A DNA stretch of 64,000 nucleotides from VRUE01 sp963714155 (GTDB taxonomy: Bacteria; Actinomycetota; Thermoleophilia; Solirubrobacterales; 70-9): NCBI GenBank assembly GCA_963714155.1, contig OY970236.1, positions 434,001 through 498,000 on the forward strand, read 5' to 3'. Below are positions 35,201 through 43,079 of this stretch, piece after piece. The stretch's first letter is position 1, and each line of letters opens with the position of its first letter. Both the position numbers and the translations under genes were made by a program. Below the pieces are notes generated by a model. That model did no database searches. It was not told where the DNA came from and saw only the letters and a program-made list of their open reading frames with translations.

Positions 35201-35931
35201 TGGCGGTCGACGCCATGGTGAAGGGAGAAGAGGGCGCTACGGCCAACGTCTCCAGCCGCTTCCAGGTCGGCGGCTGCGAGAAGCTCGGCTTCAAGCCCAA
35301 GCTCTCCTTCCGCCTCTTCGGCGGCACGCATAGAGGATCTCACCCGCGACTGCGGGCAACTGTGAAGATGCCCACCGGTGGCGCAAACATCGCCAGCGCC
35401 TCGGTCGCATTGCCTCACTCTGAGTTCCTCGACCAGGCCCACATCAAGACGGTCTGCACCCGCGTGCAGTTCGCAGCCGATGCCTGCCCGCCAGGTTCCA
35501 TCTACGGCGAAGCCGAAGCGACCTCACCCCTGGTCGATTACACGCTCAAAGGGCCGGTCTACCTGCGTTCCTCCGATCATCAGCTGCCCGACATGGTGGT
35601 GGCGCTGAGGGGGCCAGCCTCCCAGCCGATCGAGATCGACCTGGCCGGACGCATCGACTCTGTCAACGGCGGCATCCGCAGTACCTTCGAATCGGTTCCA
35701 GACCAGCCGGTCTCCTCCTTCACCCTCAATATGCGAGGCGGCAGGAAGGGCCTTTTGGTCAACAGCAGAAACATCTGCACCAGCACCCAGAAGGCGACAG
35801 CTGTCTTCAATGCCCAGAACGGCAAGTCCGCCAAGCTGCGGCCGGTATTGAAGAATGCCTGTAAGAAGTCAGTTCGTAAGGGCAAGAAGAGCAAGGGCGC
35901 AAAGCAGGGCAAGCGCCGCAGCGCCCGCTGA
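32206..35931 (+). CDS. Module A gene 2: giant secreted repeat exoprotein with basic tail
   Basis: 1241 aa. Signal peptide (ALGLVWVALGVMAAPALAA), then SWEVSLTNHPTELPRTDE starting a DUF11-like beta domain (YTxxVTNxG pattern). At least three copies of a ~170 aa unit follow, recognisable by C...CP.SSRVG...TPL...LKGSIYLA...PF and V.GK...D..TGQLVSTF..NP..PFS (for example around residues 640-790 and 1040-1200). Ends in KKSVRKGKKSKGAKQGKRR. Compared with the paralogue at 48114 it has a ~130 aa insertion (about 205-345) made of two ASVGSDTLELSTEA-like beta repeats. The second half is far more similar to the paralogue than the first. Confidence 0.82.
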   Translation: MSVLVNNRMLRALGLVWVALGVMAAPALAAPSWEVSLTNHPTELPRTDERIVFEAVATNVGDTPTSGEVTVTIELPGGEETTPFRIRGPLPISEEETLSEHADFGLPNGWDCSKQLATALLHASVTCTRSDALSPGEDYPPIVIATHLGSDAESPVGTAQATVSGGAAASASDSASYTFTPGLSFGILEGSFSAKVSAVPDGMPFEYKGGWAPAATIASVGSDTLELSTEAVDSGRQLLSAGSQPFEVGQEISGSGIAPGTTIEAIGPGTLTLSARTSKAAQRVAISSGSITGTAMTTLGRELLEVVTATGQGTMTAGSKIVTDVSTESGDFMVGQSLVGIGIDHTKAGGHPFSAGTAFGLNVHHVDNNEVTALESIKDTVVDAPRGFVGNALATPEFCDTVEAVILGSCPAESSVGGINVYTTGIEAPPYDSYVATGPFGGKRVIYSLTPEYGQPAQFAFGFFIGFVPYTFVPELRADEGYAVSFRTAPIVTTPELVGAQVTLCNFGANIESLGGINGYGLTSCRKPTAPDAYPHPLITNPTRCSGPPPATGLKVDSWQHPGDIKTADFSAPQITECDAVLFEPEAKLEPTNHQADTPTGLAVEMKMPIEGVQDPSGVSQANLDTVTVTFPKGMTINGAAADGLGACSLAQVKLHSNAPDECPASSRVGQIEIDTPLIRETLKGSIYLAKQNDNPFNSTIGLYMVFDSPRDGVRIKVAGKVTPDPQTGQLVSTFTENPEAPFSRLALHFNEGPRAPLVNPPKCGTYAIHAEFSPWSAVNPANPTPDEIVEDDSAYEVTSGPGGSPCPDGALEPKLKAGVKDTQAGSKSPFVFSLSREDGTQRFSKVGVTTPRGLTAYLKGIPYCPDAVLAGISAAEGAGASELSSSACPGASQVGTAQASAGAGPVPFYASGRVFLAGPYKGAPLSLAVVTPAVAGPFDLGNVVVRNPLFVDPVTAQVSTESDPIPTALHGITLDVRDIRVNLDRPAFTQAPTNCEPMAVDAMVKGEEGATANVSSRFQVGGCEKLGFKPKLSFRLFGGTHRGSHPRLRATVKMPTGGANIASASVALPHSEFLDQAHIKTVCTRVQFAADACPPGSIYGEAEATSPLVDYTLKGPVYLRSSDHQLPDMVVALRGPASQPIEIDLAGRIDSVNGGIRSTFESVPDQPVSSFTLNMRGGRKGLLVNSRNICTSTQKATAVFNAQNGKSAKLRPVLKNACKKSVRKGKKSKGAKQGKRRSAR

Positions 35932-36716
35932 TGAACAGGAAGACCCGTTTTGCCAGTGCCGCGATCCTGGGGGTCGTGGCGCTGGCTCTTTCTAGCTCCC
36001 TCGCCCCAGCTGAGGTAAGCCAAAAGGACGGTGTGCGAGTCAAGGTAACGGGCTCGATGAGCCCGACTGCGCTGCCACGGCAAGGCACGGCCCCGATTGC
36101 CGTCTCGGTCGCAGGCCGCATCACCACCTCGAAACAGACCGCATTCCCCAAGCTGACCGAGATCGCGATCGCGATCAACCAGTACGGCAAGCTCGACCGC
36201 AAGGGGTTGCCGCTCTGCAGGTTGGGCCACATCAATCCCTCGACTACGAGCGAGGCATTTCAGGCCTGCAAGTCCTCCTTGATCGGGGAAGGCTCCTTCT
36301 CCGCCGACGTGCGTATACCAGAGCAATCGCCCTTCCCCTCCGAAGGCAAGGTCTTGGCCTTCAACGGCAAGCTCAAAGGCAAGCCAGCGATCTTCGCCCA
36401 CATCTACGGCACCAAGCCGGTCCCGACCTCCTACGTGCTGCCCTTTTCGATAACGAGCACTAGGGGCACCTTCGGGACCTTGCTCGAGGCCTCTCTCCCC
36501 CAGGTAACGGGCGAATGGGGCTACGTCACCGGGATCTCCTTGGACTTGGACCGCACCTTCTCCTCGGGAGGCAGGAAGCGCAGTTATCTGGCTGCGGGCT
36601 GTCCCGCCCCCCAGGGCTTCTCTAGGGCCAGCTTCCCGCTCGCAAAAACCACTTTCTCCTTCGATGGTGGTCTATCGCTTAGCTCAACCCTCAACAGGAG
36701 CTGCAAGGTCCGATGA
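35931..36716 (+). CDS. Module A gene 3: exported family member 3
   Basis: 261 aa, ATG overlapping the previous stop (TGATG). Signal peptide (AAILGVVALALSSSLAPAEV), then the family pattern: MSPTALPRQGTAPIAVSVAG, GLPLCRLGHI, FQACKSSLIGEG, PEQSPFPSEGKVLAFNGK, FAHIYGTKPVPTSYVL and SSTLNRSCKVR. About 85-90 per cent identical by eye to the gene at 51383 in module B. Spacing of cysteines resembles the repeat unit of the giant protein before it. Confidence 0.82.
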   Translation: MNRKTRFASAAILGVVALALSSSLAPAEVSQKDGVRVKVTGSMSPTALPRQGTAPIAVSVAGRITTSKQTAFPKLTEIAIAINQYGKLDRKGLPLCRLGHINPSTTSEAFQACKSSLIGEGSFSADVRIPEQSPFPSEGKVLAFNGKLKGKPAIFAHIYGTKPVPTSYVLPFSITSTRGTFGTLLEASLPQVTGEWGYVTGISLDLDRTFSSGGRKRSYLAAGCPAPQGFSRASFPLAKTTFSFDGGLSLSSTLNRSCKVR

Positions 36717-37420
36717 ACAACATCCAAAAGCACCTCACCTACGCCAACGTCACCGCCACCCTGGCTATTTTCATCGCCTTGGGCATGGGCTCGGCATATG
36801 CCGCCCAACAGCTTGCCCCCAAGTCCGTAGGCGCCAAGCAGCTGCGCCCTGGCGCTGTCACCGCCGACAAGGTGAGAAAGAGGGCGATCACCGCCCCCAA
36901 GATCGAAAGCCTTGCGATCAAGCAGGGCAAGATCGCATCCGGCGCTGTGGTCGCCGAGAAGATCGCCGACGGGGCGATCACCACCCAGAAGATCGCCGGG
37001 GATGCCGTCACCCCCGAGAAGATCCCCAACGACTCACTGTCGGGCGCGAAGGTCGACGAGGGCACCTTGAGCCAGGTGCCCACGGCCAAGGACGCCGACC
37101 ACGCCTCATTTGCCGATACCTCCAATCCCGAGGCCTTCGCCAAAGTCGACGCCGAAGCCACCGTCTTTCCCGCCTACTCCAAGGGAATCGGCACGCCCGA
37201 CGTAAAACAGGGCCCCGAACCTGGCATCTACTGCGTAAACATCCCCGGCTTTGTGCCAAAGGGCGCCCAGGCGACTCCTGAATACAGCGCCCACAACGAT
37301 GTCTCGGTCTACGTCAAGACCGGCGGCACCGCTGCCTGCGCCTATCCAAAGGTTGAGGTGCAGACCTACAACAACGGTGGGCGCCAGAAGGAGCCGTTTT
37401 ACTTCATGGCCTATCGCTGA
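36713..37420 (+). CDS. Module A gene 4: secreted short-repeat (beta-helix-like) protein
   Basis: 235 aa, ATGA overlap with gene 3. Signal peptide (NVTATLAIFIALGMGSAYA). Residues ~35-110 are short tandem units of the type GAVTADKVRKRAITAPKI / GAVVAEKIADGAITTQKI, about 10 residues each, ending in a conserved C-terminal domain (GIYCVNIPGFVPKGAQ, CAYPKVEVQTYNN, PFYFMAYR). The units look like phage-fibre or beta-helix repeats and are likely to form a trimeric or solenoid stalk. Paralogue at 52162. Confidence 0.8.
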   Translation: MNNIQKHLTYANVTATLAIFIALGMGSAYAAQQLAPKSVGAKQLRPGAVTADKVRKRAITAPKIESLAIKQGKIASGAVVAEKIADGAITTQKIAGDAVTPEKIPNDSLSGAKVDEGTLSQVPTAKDADHASFADTSNPEAFAKVDAEATVFPAYSKGIGTPDVKQGPEPGIYCVNIPGFVPKGAQATPEYSAHNDVSVYVKTGGTAACAYPKVEVQTYNNGGRQKEPFYFMAYR

Positions 37421-37422
37421 GG

Positions 37423-38163
37423 ATGCGATCTGGGGTGTGGAGCCTAACGACATCCCCGGCGATCGCTGCCGTGGTGGCTAGCGTCATTTGCATTTCTTCC
37501 TGTGGCGGCAGTGGAGATGGCCCGACGACGAACACACCGTTGACCGGCTCTGGGGGTGGCGAAACGCGAGAGGCCGAGCAGCCGTCGGACCAAAGCACGA
37601 GCACCAGCTCAACTGCGGAAGGCGACGAGGTAGACGGGGGCCCAGAGGATCAATCTGCTGAGGGTGGCGATGCTGACCGCGATTCTGCGGCCGAACTTCC
37701 TCCGCGCGGTGACGTTTCAGCGCAGAGTTCGGATTTCGAGAAATACAGTCGTAAGGGCAAGCTCCACTTGGCGGAATTTGGATCCGAGGGCACAGATTCC
37801 GAACGAAGTGAAATCGATCGCTTGGTTGACGCATACCTGGCCGCGATCGCGAAAGCTGACTGGGGTGAAGCCTGCTCTTACCTGTCGGTAGCGGTGAAGG
37901 ACCAGCTGGCGGAATTGGCGGCGAGGCAGCGGCAAGGTGAAGATTGTGCTCAGGCACTACCCGAGTTTCTCCAGGCGATGGTTGGCCCCGAAGGCGCGGC
38001 GCCGATTTCGGCCCCCGAAGGCGTCGCCAGCTTCCGCGTTCAGGAGGGCGTGGGAGGGTTCGCCCTCTTTCACGGCAGTGACGCCACGGACCATTGGCTG
38101 GCCCTCAAGCCAGAAGACGGTGAGTGGAAGGTTCTCTCAATAGCCCCCCAGCCGTTTCTCTGA
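37423..38163 (+). CDS. Predicted lipoprotein, NTF2-like family (paralogue 3 of 4)
   Basis: 246 aa. Lipobox CISSC near residue 27, a Ser/Thr/Glu/Asp-rich linker, then the domain with KLHLAEFGSEGTDSERSEI, W-GEACSYLSVAVKDQLAEL, GFALFHGSDATDHWLALKPEDGEWKVLS. Relatives at 5368, 6141 and 40586. Starts 2 nt after module A gene 4, so likely the fifth gene of that operon. Confidence 0.78.
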   Translation: MRSGVWSLTTSPAIAAVVASVICISSCGGSGDGPTTNTPLTGSGGGETREAEQPSDQSTSTSSTAEGDEVDGGPEDQSAEGGDADRDSAAELPPRGDVSAQSSDFEKYSRKGKLHLAEFGSEGTDSERSEIDRLVDAYLAAIAKADWGEACSYLSVAVKDQLAELAARQRQGEDCAQALPEFLQAMVGPEGAAPISAPEGVASFRVQEGVGGFALFHGSDATDHWLALKPEDGEWKVLSIAPQPFL

Positions 38164-38168
38164 GCTAG

Positions 38169-39335
38169 ATGGCGATGGACTTGGCGGAGCGCCTGGAGGA
38201 GCGCCGAGCTGAGCTCGAGGAGGCGATCCTCGTCCGGGTCTACGGTGTGGCGGATCCGACTGGCGTTGGCGACCCGGCCTACGTCACCGGGCTGCGAGCC
38301 GCTGTCTGCGCTGCGGTCTCATATGGCTTAGGCGCGGGTGAAGAATCAGCCGCGCCGGCGCCCGAAGCTCCAGATGCCTTGATCTTCCAGGCTCGCCAAG
38401 CCGCCAGGAATGGCGTCGGCCTGGACACGGTGTTGCGCCGCTACTTCGCCGGTTACATGCTGATCGGGGATTTTCTGATCGCAGTTGCCCAAGATGGCTC
38501 CGGCGATCGAGGAGAGGAGCTGCGCACGTTCTGGCGCGCTCTCGCCAGCCGGTTCGACCACCTGATCGAGGCCGTAGCCGCGGAGCATCGCGATGAGAGC
38601 GCGGGGGCGGCGAGGAATGCCGAGGAGCGAAGGGCTGAGCGGGTGCGCCGCCTGCTCGCCGGAGAGCTCGTCGAGGGCCCTGACCTGGGCTATGAGCTCG
38701 ACGCTTGGCACCTGGGCGCGATCGTCGTTGGGCCTGGCGCGAGGGTGGGGATTCGTAACCTTGCCCGCACCTTGGACCGGCAGCTCCTCGCTGTTCCGGC
38801 AAGAGCCGGGACCATCTGGGCGTGGCTGGGGGGGCAGCGAGAAATCGACCCAGCGGATGTGCTTCGTGCCGCTGAGAGGGAGTGGCCGCCTGAGCTGATG
38901 CTCATCTTGGGTGAGCCCGGGGCGGGGATCCGGGGCTGGCGGCTCAGCCATCGTCAGGCCCGGGCGGCAGTTCCGATCGCCTTGAGCAAAGACTCCGGCC
39001 CGGTTCGCTACACCGACGTTGCCCTGCTTGCCTCGGTTCTTGCCGACGATCTTCTTGCCGAATCACTCAAGACGACCTACCTGATTCCGCTCGAGGGCGG
39101 CCGCGATGGCGGCGTATCGCTTCGCCGGACTCTAAATGCCTACTTTGCCGCGGGCCGCAATGTCACCTCAGCCGCTGCCGCCCTTGGCACGAGTCGCCGC
39201 ACGGTGGCGAATCGCCTGGCCGCAGCGGAAGCGAGAATCGGCCGACCCCTAGACGCCTGTGCGGCCGATCTCGAGACAGCATTGAGGCTCGCGGAAATGG
39301 AGACGGAAAGGGTCCCAAATCGCGAAGCGCAGTGA
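38169..39335 (+). CDS. PucR-family transcriptional regulator
   Basis: 388 aa. Long N-terminal sensory part (about 1-310) without an assigned domain and a C-terminal PucR-type helix-turn-helix: LRRTLNAYFAAGRNVTSAAAALGTSRRTVANRLAAAEARIGRPL. Starts 5 nt after the lipoprotein stop. It could regulate the module A operon or the following genes. Confidence 0.85.
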   Translation: MAMDLAERLEERRAELEEAILVRVYGVADPTGVGDPAYVTGLRAAVCAAVSYGLGAGEESAAPAPEAPDALIFQARQAARNGVGLDTVLRRYFAGYMLIGDFLIAVAQDGSGDRGEELRTFWRALASRFDHLIEAVAAEHRDESAGAARNAEERRAERVRRLLAGELVEGPDLGYELDAWHLGAIVVGPGARVGIRNLARTLDRQLLAVPARAGTIWAWLGGQREIDPADVLRAAEREWPPELMLILGEPGAGIRGWRLSHRQARAAVPIALSKDSGPVRYTDVALLASVLADDLLAESLKTTYLIPLEGGRDGGVSLRRTLNAYFAAGRNVTSAAAALGTSRRTVANRLAAAEARIGRPLDACAADLETALRLAEMETERVPNREAQ

Positions 39336-39344
39336 TCACATTTA

Positions 39345-39365
39345 CCTGGTTATCGGCTAGCCAGG
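39345..39365 (+). terminator. Hairpin after the PucR gene
   Basis: CCTGGTTA/TAGCCAGG, 8 bp with one G-U pair, loop TCGGC, 10 nt after the stop; no T-run. Weak terminator candidate. Confidence 0.4.
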
Positions 39366-39437
39366 CTCAGAGACTCACATGAGGTGGTGGGCCATCACGG
39401 TGCACCAAGACCATGGAGTTCTAAGAGAGGAATTTAA

Positions 39438-40490
39438 GTGCGAATTATGAGAGCTACGACATTGGCGGCAGCAGCTTTGTGCGCCCTGGCTGTGCTTGCC
39501 TTGCCGGCCATCGCCTCGGCCAGCAACTGGAAGAAGAGCGGCAGCGAACTGACGCAGACCGAATCACAGTGGTCGAACAGCGGCATGCCGCTGACCACCG
39601 AAGCCAATATCTCGATCGGCGGAAGCTTCAACGTCGCCGGAGGCCTCAACTGTGAAGTACTCGGCTCGATGAGCCTCGAACCCGGCTATGGCACGGGACG
39701 GGTCAAATCCTTCATCTTGCCGGCCGGTTGGTGCAAAATCAGCGGCAGCCTCAAAGCCCTCGGCTGCACCTCGGTGACCTCGGCAACGGCCACGCTTCCC
39801 GTCGCCCACTTCATTGGGAATTTCGGCGAAGGTAAAAAGGCGATCAGCATCCTGAACAACAAAATCACCTACGTTCTTGCTGGTGGTGGGTCCTGTCCCA
39901 AAGAAGTAGTCATGACCGGGAGCCTCAAGGCTACGCCGGACAGTGAAACGGCAATCAAATCGCTCACCTTCTCCGGTGAACTGGAAAGCAGCGTTGCAGG
40001 AGTCAGTGGTGCCGCCAGCGGTTCCGTGATCCTTCTCTCCGGTGCTGGCGGGTATGGATTCATGTCAGCAGAAGCGGTGAACCTAAGCGGCTCGATTGAC
40101 TACATACTCGCCGGCTGCTCGCTGAACAGCCAGATTGTCCTCGACCCCGGCAGCACGGGCAAGGTCGTCTCATTCTCCCTGTCGAGCTGTGTCGGCAAGA
40201 GCTTCTGGAATGGATGCACCATCTCGTCTACGACCGCGAACGGGCTTCCCTGGACCGCTCGGGACGAAGGCTCATTCATCAAGCTCGAAGGAGTCAGCAT
40301 CACCCCAACGGTGAACTGCGGGGGCGGTAGCCCGGGCCCAGTGAAATTCACCGGTGATCTCAATCTCAATCCGAACAAAGCCTCGGCGATCAGCAGCACG
40401 ACGATCAGCGGATGGCTGAAAGGCGCGAGCACGGAAGTGTCAACCAGCGGCTCTCTCAACTGGAGCCCCGCGGCTGTCTTTGGTCTTTAG
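39438..40490 (+). CDS. Secreted protein with an internal duplication
   Basis: 350 aa from GTG 39438 (ATG 39447 possible), RBS GAGAGGAA. Signal peptide (LAAAALCALAVLALPAIASA). Mature part has two similar halves, each with Cys pairs and a beta-rich pattern: GGLNCEVLGSMSLEPGYGTGRVKSF...GCTSVTSATATLP and AGCSLNSQIVLDPGSTGKVVSFSLSSC...GCTISSTTANGLP. No basic tail. Function unknown; flanked by a terminator. Confidence 0.78.
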   Translation: MRIMRATTLAAAALCALAVLALPAIASASNWKKSGSELTQTESQWSNSGMPLTTEANISIGGSFNVAGGLNCEVLGSMSLEPGYGTGRVKSFILPAGWCKISGSLKALGCTSVTSATATLPVAHFIGNFGEGKKAISILNNKITYVLAGGGSCPKEVVMTGSLKATPDSETAIKSLTFSGELESSVAGVSGAASGSVILLSGAGGYGFMSAEAVNLSGSIDYILAGCSLNSQIVLDPGSTGKVVSFSLSSCVGKSFWNGCTISSTTANGLPWTARDEGSFIKLEGVSITPTVNCGGGSPGPVKFTGDLNLNPNKASAISSTTISGWLKGASTEVSTSGSLNWSPAAVFGL

Positions 40491-40535
40491 CAACCAGAGG
40501 CGCAAGTAGAAATCTGTGCTCCTGCAGCAATATGG

Positions 40536-40572
40536 AAACGGGGTCGCGCATACGCGCGGCCCCGTTTTCTTT
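40536..40572 (+). terminator. Rho-independent terminator between convergent genes
   Basis: 14-bp stem AAACGGGGTCGCGC/GCGCGGCCCCGTTT (one G-U pair), loop ATAC, then T-rich TCTTT. Also serves the minus gene ending at 40586. Confidence 0.85.
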
Positions 40573-40585
40573 GTACGAGGACTCG

Positions 40586-41380
40586 CTAGCGGAAGGGCTG
40601 CGGGGTGGTGGAGAGAATCAGCCACCTGCCGTCCTGGACCTTCATCGCCAGCCAGTGGTCTTCGCCGTCGCTGCCGTGGAAGAGGGCGAAGCCGGCTCCT
40701 TCGCCGGCGCGACCGCCCTCTTGGATCCGCAGGCTGGCGATGCCTTCGGGAGCATAGATCGGCGATCCGCTACCGCCTTCACCGGCAAGTGGTGATTTGG
40801 CGAACGCGGCCAAGGTTTCTGCGCATCCACCCGAGGTGTTGGTGAGCTGCTGCAGCTGCGCTTTGATCTCAGCCAAGAGGTATTCACAGGCCTTGTCCCA
40901 TTCTTCGCCACCGTAGGCCTGCAGGTAAGAGGTGACGGTCGCTTGCGCTTCACCCGTGTCCCCGCTGGTTGCCTCGTCGCCAAATTCGGCGAGATGGAGC
41001 TTGCCCTTGGCGCTGTACTTCTGGAAAGGCGCACTGTTGGTGGACACCTTTCCGCGTTTAGGGAGGTCGCGGGATGCACGGGATTTTTGCTCTTCGGCGG
41101 AACCGCCGCCAGTGTTCGCTTCGTCGCTCTGCCCGTTGCTCGTGCCGTCGCTCTGTCCTTCGCTTCCGTCTGTGCCGTCGTCGGCAGATCGGCTTTCGCC
41201 TTGATCTTCGGGCGTGCTGGACGTGGTGCCACTTTCGCCGACTGTCGCGTCGCTCGTCGACGTCGTTGAGTCATCGCTTCCACCGCAGGCGGTGAAGGAG
41301 AAGACGACGATCAGGAAGGCGGCGAGGACCGCGACAGACTTCAAAAGCGACGATGTGCGAACCGGGCCATTTATAGCCAT
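40586..41380 (-). CDS. Predicted lipoprotein, NTF2-like family (paralogue 4 of 4)
   Basis: 264 aa. Lipobox FTAC near residue 31, a very long Ser/Thr/Gly/Asp linker, and the shared domain: KLHLAEFGDEATSGDTGEAQATV, W-DKACEYLLAEIKAQLQQL, GFALFHGSDGEDHWLAMKVQDGRWLILSTTPQPF. Closest by eye to the gene at 37423. Confidence 0.78.
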   Translation of the reverse strand: MAINGPVRTSSLLKSVAVLAAFLIVVFSFTACGGSDDSTTSTSDATVGESGTTSSTPEDQGESRSADDGTDGSEGQSDGTSNGQSDEANTGGGSAEEQKSRASRDLPKRGKVSTNSAPFQKYSAKGKLHLAEFGDEATSGDTGEAQATVTSYLQAYGGEEWDKACEYLLAEIKAQLQQLTNTSGGCAETLAAFAKSPLAGEGGSGSPIYAPEGIASLRIQEGGRAGEGAGFALFHGSDGEDHWLAMKVQDGRWLILSTTPQPFR

Positions 41381-41431
41381 GAAGGCTACCAGTCGCCTGC
41401 CGGCAGGAAGCCTCTCTACCCTGCGTTATGT

Positions 41432-42217
41432 ATGCGCCGTGGGAGGCTGATAGCTGGGTTGGCCATTGCGGCGTTGATCGTCGCGACGCTCGCCTCCGTC
41501 GTCCACGCCGAGCTGACCGAGCGCGGCGATCTCTTCGTCCGTTTCAAGGGCGGCATTGATCCCAACGCACTGCCGCGCACTCATCTGGCGCCGATCGCGG
41601 TCAGCGTGGCAGGCACGGTCAAAACGCTCTCCGGGCAGCGCCCACCGGCGCTGCGGATGATCCGGATCGAGCTCAACCGGGGCGGGGTCCTCGATTCGCG
41701 TGGGCTGCCCGACTGCCACTACCGCAACCTGGTGGCCACCTCGCCCGCCCAGGTGATGGACGCTTGCGGTGGGGCCCTGGTCGGCAACGGCGCCTACAGG
41801 GCCAGGACTGCCTTCCCTGAACAGGAAACGTTCCCCTCGGAAGGGAAAATCCTCGCCTTCAACGGGCGCTACGAAGGTCACGAAGCGATCCTCGCCCATA
41901 TATATGGGGGCAACCCGGTGCCGATCACGCGGATCATCGTCTTCCGCATCCACAGGACGGCGGGGACGTTCGGCACGATCCTCACCGGCAACCTGCCCGA
42001 CTCTCTCAACCACTACGGCTACGTCGTCGGCATTTACCTCAAGCTCTTCCGCCGCTACGCCTTCCACGGCGAACGCCGCAGCTACATCAGCGCCGCCTGC
42101 GCTGCCCCGGCGGGCTTCGGCATCGCCACCTTCCCCTTCGCCCGCGCCTCGATGAAGTTCGCCGACGGCCGCCGCCTCTCGAGCACGCTGACGCGCAGCT
42201 GCCGGGTGAGTTCCTAG
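41432..42217 (+). CDS. Exported family member 4
   Basis: 261 aa. Signal peptide (LIAGLAIAALIVATLASVVHA), then IDPNALPRTHLAPIAVSVAG, GLPDCHYRNLV, DACGGALVGNG, PEQETFPSEGKILAFNGR, LAHIYGGNPVPIT and STLTRSCRVSS. It stands alone, divergent from a lipoprotein gene by 51 bp. TACCCT at 41417-41422 suggests a leaderless start. Confidence 0.8.
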   Translation: MRRGRLIAGLAIAALIVATLASVVHAELTERGDLFVRFKGGIDPNALPRTHLAPIAVSVAGTVKTLSGQRPPALRMIRIELNRGGVLDSRGLPDCHYRNLVATSPAQVMDACGGALVGNGAYRARTAFPEQETFPSEGKILAFNGRYEGHEAILAHIYGGNPVPITRIIVFRIHRTAGTFGTILTGNLPDSLNHYGYVVGIYLKLFRRYAFHGERRSYISAACAAPAGFGIATFPFARASMKFADGRRLSSTLTRSCRVSS

Positions 42218-42275
42218 GCTGTGCTCGTCTCCGGTACGTAGCTCGATCTTCGGGAACGGCCTCTATCCTTGGCGG

Positions 42276-42884
42276 GTGGACGAGGCCGAGGCAAAGCGAG
42301 TTCGACGACTGCCGCCCGGCCCACACGGCCTGCCGCCGGAGCTGGTCGAGCGCAACCAGCGCGAACGGCTGATCGCGGCGATGGCGGAGGTGTGTGGGGA
42401 GCGGGGCTACGTCGAGGCTTCGGTAGCGGAGGTGTCAAAGCGCGCGGGGGTATCGACGGCGAGCTTCTACCGCCAGTTCAAGGACAAGCGCGAGTGCATG
42501 CTGGTCAGCTTCGAGGAGCTGTTCGGGAGGTTGTGCGAGGCGATCGCCGGGGCCTGCCCGAGGGGCGCGGAGCCGGCCGAGCGAGCGCGGGTGGGTGCGG
42601 CAGCCGCAGCCGCCCTGCTTGCCGTTGACGCGCCGGCTGCGAGCCTACTCAGCGTCGAGATCCTCGCCATCGGGGCGGAGGGCGTGCGCGCCCAGCACGC
42701 GGCGATCGAGCGCCTTGCTGAACACGTTCGGGGCGCTGACGGTGCTCCCCGGTCCCCTTCGGTTCGCCCGCCGGACGCCGCCTGGGCCTGCGTCGCGGCG
42801 ATGGTCGCGCTTGTGGCGCGCTGCGTCGCCGCCGGCAAGCCCGTCGAGGCGACCGAGCTCGAATCGCTAGCGGAGGTGCTCTGA
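42276..42884 (+). CDS. TetR-family transcriptional regulator
   Basis: 202 aa from GTG 42276, with TATCCT 6 nt upstream (leaderless). HTH: RERLIAAMAEVCGERGYVEASVAEVSKRAGVSTASFYRQFKDKRECM. Shares the pre-HTH motif PPGPHGLPPELV with the TetR at 6754. Sits just upstream of the module B leader and may bind the palindrome at 42931-42947. Confidence 0.88.
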   Translation: MDEAEAKRVRRLPPGPHGLPPELVERNQRERLIAAMAEVCGERGYVEASVAEVSKRAGVSTASFYRQFKDKRECMLVSFEELFGRLCEAIAGACPRGAEPAERARVGAAAAAALLAVDAPAASLLSVEILAIGAEGVRAQHAAIERLAEHVRGADGAPRSPSVRPPDAAWACVAAMVALVARCVAAGKPVEATELESLAEVL

Positions 42885-42929
42885 GGAAGCTCTGAGGAAA
42901 CGACCTCCTTTCTCCCGAAAACGTTCATC

Positions 42930-42958
42930 TTGACTTTGTGAAAGTCATCGTTTACGGT
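42930..42958 (+). promoter_or_regulatory. Promoter before the collagen-like gene and module B, with operator
   Basis: TTGACT (42930-42935), 17-bp spacer, TACGGT (42953-42958). A perfect palindrome TGACTTT-GTG-AAAGTCA (42931-42947) covers the -35 and spacer, suggesting repression by the adjacent TetR protein. Confidence 0.6.
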
Positions 42959-42998
42959 GTCAATCGTCGTCCCTGAACGGACGGCGTCAGCAGCACCA

Positions 42999-43073
42999 CA
43001 GGGACATAACCGAGCCTCGAGGAAGCCGCAAAGGGAAGCGGCGGGCAGAGGGGCTCACGGGACAAGGAGAGAG
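42999..43073 (+). ncRNA. Conserved leader RNA, copy B
   Basis: 75 nt matching 29270-29343 with one indel and one base change, although the promoters upstream share no sequence. It lies ~35 nt after the expected transcription start and includes the Shine-Dalgarno run of the collagen-like gene. Confidence 0.65.
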
Positions 43074-43079
43074 ATCTAG

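Noticed and set aside
36713..37420. Prophage tail-fibre gene
   Set aside because: The repeats look fibre-like, but there is a signal peptide and no capsid, portal, terminase or integrase gene nearby.
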